From: Burkholderiales bacterium
GTDB taxonomy: Bacteria; Pseudomonadota; Gammaproteobacteria; Burkholderiales; Burkholderiaceae_C
Assembly: GCA_026400105.1 (NCBI GenBank)
Contig: JAPLPQ010000088.1
Location: 1 to 33,424 of the forward strand
Length of the DNA: 33,424 bases
Reading direction: 5' to 3'
A model generated the notes under the pieces. It was not told the DNA's origin. It ran no database searches and worked only from the letters and a program-made list of their open reading frames with translations. The position numbers and the translations under genes are program-made. Below, one piece after another: positions 32,129-33,424 of the stretch. The stretch's first letter is position 1; the number at the start of each line of letters is the position of its first letter.

Positions 32129-33424
32129 ATGGGCAAGATCATCGGCATCGACCTCGGCACCACCAACTCCTGCGTGGCCGTGATGGAAGGCAATACCACC
32201 CGCGTCATCGAGAACAGCGAAGGCGCGCGCACCACCCCGTCCATCATCGCCTATCAGGAAGATGGCGAAGTGCTGGTCGGCGCGTCGGCCAAGCGCCAGG
32301 CGGTCACCAACCCGCGCAACACCCTGTACGCCGTCAAGCGCCTGATCGGCCGCAAGTTTGGCGAAAAGGAAGTGCAAAAGGACATCGACCTGATGCCCTA
32401 CACCATCGCGGCGGCCGACAACGGCGACGCCTGGGTCGAGGTGCGCGGCAAGAAGATCGCCCCGCCCCAGATCTCGGCCGAAGTGCTGCGCAAGATGAAG
32501 AAGACCGCCGAGGACTACCTGGGCGAAGCCGTGACCGAGGCCGTCATCACCGTGCCGGCCTACTTCAACGACGCCCAGCGCCAGGCGACCAAGGACGCCG
32601 GGCGCATCGCCGGCCTCGAAGTCAAGCGCATCATCAACGAGCCGACCGCCGCCGCGCTGGCCTTCGGCCTCGACAAGCATGGCACCGGTGACCGCAAGAT
32701 CGCCGTGTTCGACCTCGGTGGCGGCACCTTCGACATCTCGATCATCGAGATCGCCGACGTCGATGGCGAAAAGCAGTTCGAAGTGCTGTCGACCAACGGC
32801 GACACCTTCCTGGGCGGCGAAGACTTCGACCAGCGCATCATCGACTACATCATCGACGAGTTCAAGAAGGAAGCCGGCGTCAACCTCAAGCAGGACGTGC
32901 TGGCACTGCAGCGCCTGAAGGAAGCCGCCGAGAAGGCCAAGATCGAGCTGTCCAACAGCACCCAGACCGACATCAACCTGCCCTACATCACGGCAGACGC
33001 GTCCGGTCCGAAGCACCTCAACATCAAGCTGACCCGCGCCAAGCTCGAGAGCCTGGTCGACGAACTGATCGAGCGCACCATCGCCCCTTGCCGCATGGCG
33101 ATCAAGGACGCCGGCGTGTCGGTCTCCGACATCCAGGACGTGATCCTGGTCGGCGGCATGAGCCGCATGCCCAAGGTGCAGGAGAAGGTCAAGGAATTCT
33201 TCGGCAAGGAACCGCGCAAGGACGTCAACCCAGATGAAGCCGTCGCCGTCGGCGCCGCGATCCAGGGCCAGGTCCTGTCGGGCGACCGCAAGGACGTGCT
33301 GCTGCTCGACGTGACCCCGCTGTCGCTGGGCATCGAGACCATGGGCGGCGTCATGACCAAGATGATTGGCAAGAACACCACCATCCCGACCAAGTTCGCG
33401 CAGGTGTTCTCGACCGCCGAAGAC
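32129..33424 (+). CDS. dnaK: Chaperone DnaK (Hsp70), 5' part
   Basis: 432 codons are visible; the frame is open to the window end, where about 200 residues remain. The ATPase domain is complete enough to show all signatures: [20 protein letters not shown] at the start, [24 protein letters not shown] and [13 protein letters not shown]. The visible end ([17 protein letters not shown]) is the start of the substrate-binding domain. GGAG lies seven bases upstream of the ATG. DnaK is the main ATP-driven Hsp70 and works with GrpE and DnaJ; dnaJ would be expected just beyond the window. Confidence 0.98.
   Translation, partial: MGKIIGIDLGTTNSCVAVMEGNTTRVIENSEGARTTPSIIAYQEDGEVLVGASAKRQAVTNPRNTLYAVKRLIGRKFGEKEVQKDIDLMPYTIAAADNGDAWVEVRGKKIAPPQISAEVLRKMKKTAEDYLGEAVTEAVITVPAYFNDAQRQATKDAGRIAGLEVKRIINEPTAAALAFGLDKHGTGDRKIAVFDLGGGTFDISIIEIADVDGEKQFEVLSTNGDTFLGGEDFDQRIIDYIIDEFKKEAGVNLKQDVLALQRLKEAAEKAKIELSNSTQTDINLPYITADASGPKHLNIKLTRAKLESLVDELIERTIAPCRMAIKDAGVSVSDIQDVILVGGMSRMPKVQEKVKEFFGKEPRKDVNPDEAVAVGAAIQGQVLSGDRKDVLLLDVTPLSLGIETMGGVMTKMIGKNTTIPTKFAQVFSTAED

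Overview
This is a GC-rich, densely packed chromosomal window from a betaproteobacterium, most likely Burkholderiales (Comamonadaceae-like or a near relative; the family is inferred). The reasons are a Bug-type tripartite tricarboxylate receptor, an adjacent grpE-dnaK pair with sigma-32-like promoter elements, an ATP-independent set of aromatic catabolic operons with short gaps and overlaps, and the style of the etfB, paa and TRAP proteins. No rRNA, tRNA, insertion sequence, CRISPR array or phage gene was seen. The longest stretches without a gene are about 250-260 bases and are divergent promoter regions; no gene-free stretch exceeds 300 bases.

Positions 1-8852 (all minus strand): the 5' end of etfB, then an eight-gene operon read from 8852 down to 209. 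Its order is enoyl-CoA hydratase, feruloyl-CoA-synthase-family ligase, thiolase, HSD10-like short-chain dehydrogenase, 4-hydroxybenzoyl-CoA thioesterase, Bug solute receptor, acyl-CoA dehydrogenase, MarR regulator. Together these make a complete CoA-dependent beta-oxidative route that would shorten the propenoid side chain of a hydroxycinnamate or phenylpropanoid and release the aromatic acid by thioesterase.

Positions 8853-15763: an uptake and hydroxylation region. A divergent intergenic region with inverted repeats precedes an unaccompanied TRAP solute-binding protein (+). Then come a MarR regulator with a palindromic operator, an MhpA-like FAD monooxygenase and a small DUF2783 protein (+), closed by a strong bidirectional terminator. 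Facing them is a complete TRAP transporter (dctP-dctQ-dctM, minus), with a perfect FNR/Anr-type box upstream of dctP.

Positions 16012-18660: a PatZ-type protein lysine acetyltransferase (acyl-CoA synthetase-like body plus C-terminal GNAT). Enzymes of this family tune AMP-forming acyl-CoA ligases, and two such ligases lie in the window.

Positions 18715-31183 (minus): the phenylacetate (paa) catabolon. Read in the direction of transcription it is paaX, then paaN, paaG, paaH, paaI, paaK, a methylglutaconyl-CoA-hydratase-like crotonase, paaA, paaB, paaC, paaD, paaE, and paaF behind a small gap. PaaN is only the aldehyde dehydrogenase half of E. coli PaaZ; no MaoC-type oxepin-CoA hydrolase and no convincing paaJ thiolase lie in the window.

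Positions 31184-33424 (plus): the heat-shock genes grpE and dnaK (dnaK cut by the window end), with one good and one possible sigma-32-type promoter.

Nothing here is a wholly unknown system. The parts most worth a second look are the beta-oxidative phenylpropanoid operon with its own Bug receptor, the facing repeats in its divergent promoter, the two TRAP receptors that may share one permease, and the compact paaX terminator / paaN promoter junction.
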